14,993 nucleotides of DNA from positions 1 through 14,993 of the forward strand of contig CAZWCX010000152.1 of NCBI GenBank assembly GCA_964632945.1, read 5' to 3'. Both the position numbers and the translations under genes were made by a program. Of this stretch, positions 13,881 to 14,993 are shown piece after piece. Origin of the DNA: CAZWCX01 sp964632945. GTDB lineage: Bacteria > Planctomycetota > MHYJ01 > WSZJ01 > CAZWCX01. The notes under the pieces were generated by a model that saw nothing but the letters and a program-made list of their open reading frames with translations, was not told the origin of the DNA and searched no databases. Numbering within the stretch: the stretch's first letter is position 1; the number at the start of each line of letters is the position of its first letter.

Positions 13881-14831
13881 GTGACCATGAAACGGGTGAA
13901 GAACGACTTCTCCCTCCGGCAACTCGAGGTTTTCGTACACGTCGTCGACCTCGGGAGCTTCTCGCGGGCCGGCGAAGCGGTCCTGTTGAGCCAGCCGACC
14001 ATCAGCGAGCACATTGCGGCGTTGGAAGGGACCTTCGGCGTCCCCCTGCTCGATCGGCTCCCGGGCGGCGTCCAGGCGACGCAGGCGGGCCGCATCCTGT
14101 ACGACTACGCGCAGCGGATGCTGGTGATGCAAAAGGAAGCCATGCACGCGGTGCAGGAGATGTCGCAGGCGCTGCGCGGGACCCTGGCGGTGGGAGGGAG
14201 TACGATCCCCGGCGTCTACCTGCTGCCGCGGGTGATCAAGGAGTTTCACCAGGAATTTCCCGACGTCCGCGTGGCCCTGCGGGTCGCCGACACCAGCGAC
14301 ATCGTCGACGAACTGCTCGACGGCAAGGTGGAAGTGGCGATCGTCGGAAGCCCGATCACCCATCGTCACGTCGACAGCCATTCCTTCGCCGAGGACCGCC
14401 TGGTGCTCGTGGTGCCCGGAGGCCACCGGTGGTGCCGGCAGCGCTCGGTCGAGCTCAAGGAGGTGCTGGTGGAGCCGTTCGTGATGCGCGAGCGCGGCTC
14501 CGCCAGTCGCAAGACCATCGAGGAGGCGTTCGCGGCGCGCGGTATATCCTCCACGCGCGATCTGAACGTCTCCTGCGAAGTCGTCAGCACCGAGGCGGTG
14601 AAGGAGGCGGTGCGGGCCGGGTTGGGCGTATCCCTGATTTCGCAACGCGCGATCGAAGTGGAACTGAAACACGGCATTTTTTCCGCGCCGAAGATCGTCG
14701 GATTCGACGTCACCCGGCAGTTCCACCTGGTCACCAACAGCCGGCGCACGCGCAGCGTCCTGGGGGACCGTTTCCTCGAGTTCTTGCGCGGACCGCGATG
14801 CCGGGAACTGGTGGGCTTGCCGCTCCGGTGA
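13881..14831 (+). CDS. LysR-type transcriptional regulator (CysB/selenium-type effector domain)
   Basis: A 316-residue DNA-binding regulator. The winged helix-turn-helix is at residues 13-66 (LRQLEVFVHVVDLGSFSRA, then LLSQPTISEHIAALE, ending FGVPLLDR), followed by the linker helix. The effector domain opens with LAVGGSTIPGVYLLPRVIKEF (102-122), and the STIPG-x-YLLP motif is typical of the LysR group that includes sulfur-assimilation and 'selenium metabolism-associated' members, where that Ser/Thr lines the anion pocket. GTG 13881 was chosen because AGAAGG lies 7 bases upstream; ATG 13887 would shorten it by two residues. It follows the rhomboid gene by 31 bases, probably in one transcript. 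No palindromic T-N11-A operator was identified. The target genes are unknown. Confidence 0.92.
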   Translation: MTMKRVKNDFSLRQLEVFVHVVDLGSFSRAGEAVLLSQPTISEHIAALEGTFGVPLLDRLPGGVQATQAGRILYDYAQRMLVMQKEAMHAVQEMSQALRGTLAVGGSTIPGVYLLPRVIKEFHQEFPDVRVALRVADTSDIVDELLDGKVEVAIVGSPITHRHVDSHSFAEDRLVLVVPGGHRWCRQRSVELKEVLVEPFVMRERGSASRKTIEEAFAARGISSTRDLNVSCEVVSTEAVKEAVRAGLGVSLISQRAIEVELKHGIFSAPKIVGFDVTRQFHLVTNSRRTRSVLGDRFLEFLRGPRCRELVGLPLR

Positions 14832-14877
14832 GCCGGCCCGTTTGCTCGCCCAGCCCGGAAGGCGCCGAAGCCGCGTT

Positions 14878-14907
14878 GCCGGCTGCATGCGGGATCCGCC
14901 CGCCGGC
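14878..14907 (+). repeat. Stem-loop at the start of repeat copy 2
   Basis: GCCGGC (14878-14883) pairs with GCCGGC (14902-14907), and inside it GCGG-GAT-CCGC (14889-14899) forms a second stem. It occupies the same place relative to the shared repeat block as the 20-bp hairpin does in copy 1, although the sequences differ. The stretch 14832-14877 after the LysR stop shows nothing else. Confidence 0.5.
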
Positions 14908-14993
14908 CACCCGGCGCCGTGAGCAGCCAGGCCGGCGGGGCGACCGGCGTGCGACACACTGTGTCGCACGCTGGCGAGGCAGTCCTGCTCCGG
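14894..14993 (+). repeat. Dispersed palindromic repeat, copy 2 (runs off the window)
   Basis: The counterpart of 6716-6815, with 14937-14993 nearly identical to 6758-6815. It contains a perfect 25-base palindrome at 14947-14971 (arms GCGTGCGACACA and TGTGTCGCACGC around one C). The copy begins about 60 bases after the LysR stop and its right side lies beyond the window. Confidence 0.85.

Overview
This is a gene-dense, very GC-rich bacterial window. Genes are short-spaced, often sharing four bases at stop/start (ATGA or GTGA), and use GTG and TTG starts freely. Several proteins carry export signals or membrane segments. The release factor 2 gene has the bacterial +1 frameshift site and UGA is clearly used as a stop. 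I cannot place the organism. The gene types (HEAT proteins, DUF2330, a BatA/MoxR-neighbourhood-like envelope operon) and an RF2 resembling those of Planctomycetota or uncultured candidate phyla are only an impression. No phage, transposase, CRISPR or RNA gene was seen.

Layout. (1) 57-5686, minus strand: a five-gene operon encoding a low-complexity membrane protein, a paired-CBS protein, a large secreted/membrane-anchored protein, an ABC ATPase and an ABC-2 permease. The genes overlap or nearly touch, so they are probably co-translated and work on one envelope or export process. (2) 5743-6674, plus strand: a good sigma70-type promoter drives a JAMM metallopeptidase and a CysO/MoaD/ThiS-like sulfur carrier. 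The carrier ends in Gly-Gly-Ala rather than Gly-Gly, so the peptidase next door may have to trim it. No E1-like enzyme or cysteine synthase gene is present in the window. (3) 6675-6942: a convergent intergenic region made of palindromes, including one copy of a dispersed repeat of about 100 bp. (4) 6943-11519, minus strand: a HEAT-repeat protein, a one-pass membrane protein, possibly a 55-residue ORF, a secreted protein gene broken by one in-frame UGA, and a DUF2330 protein with C-terminal HEAT-like repeats. (5) 11629-12839, plus strand: promoter and prfB with programmed frameshift, divergent from the HEAT gene. (6) 13097-14831, plus strand: a rhomboid protease followed by a LysR-type regulator. 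(7) 14832-14993: a second copy of the dispersed repeat, running into the window end.

Most worth following are the peptidase/sulfur-carrier pair with its extra C-terminal residue, the UGA-interrupted secreted protein whose second half still looks fully coding, and the palindromic repeat found 3' of two unrelated plus-strand genes. Most of the rest looks like ordinary housekeeping or envelope genes.
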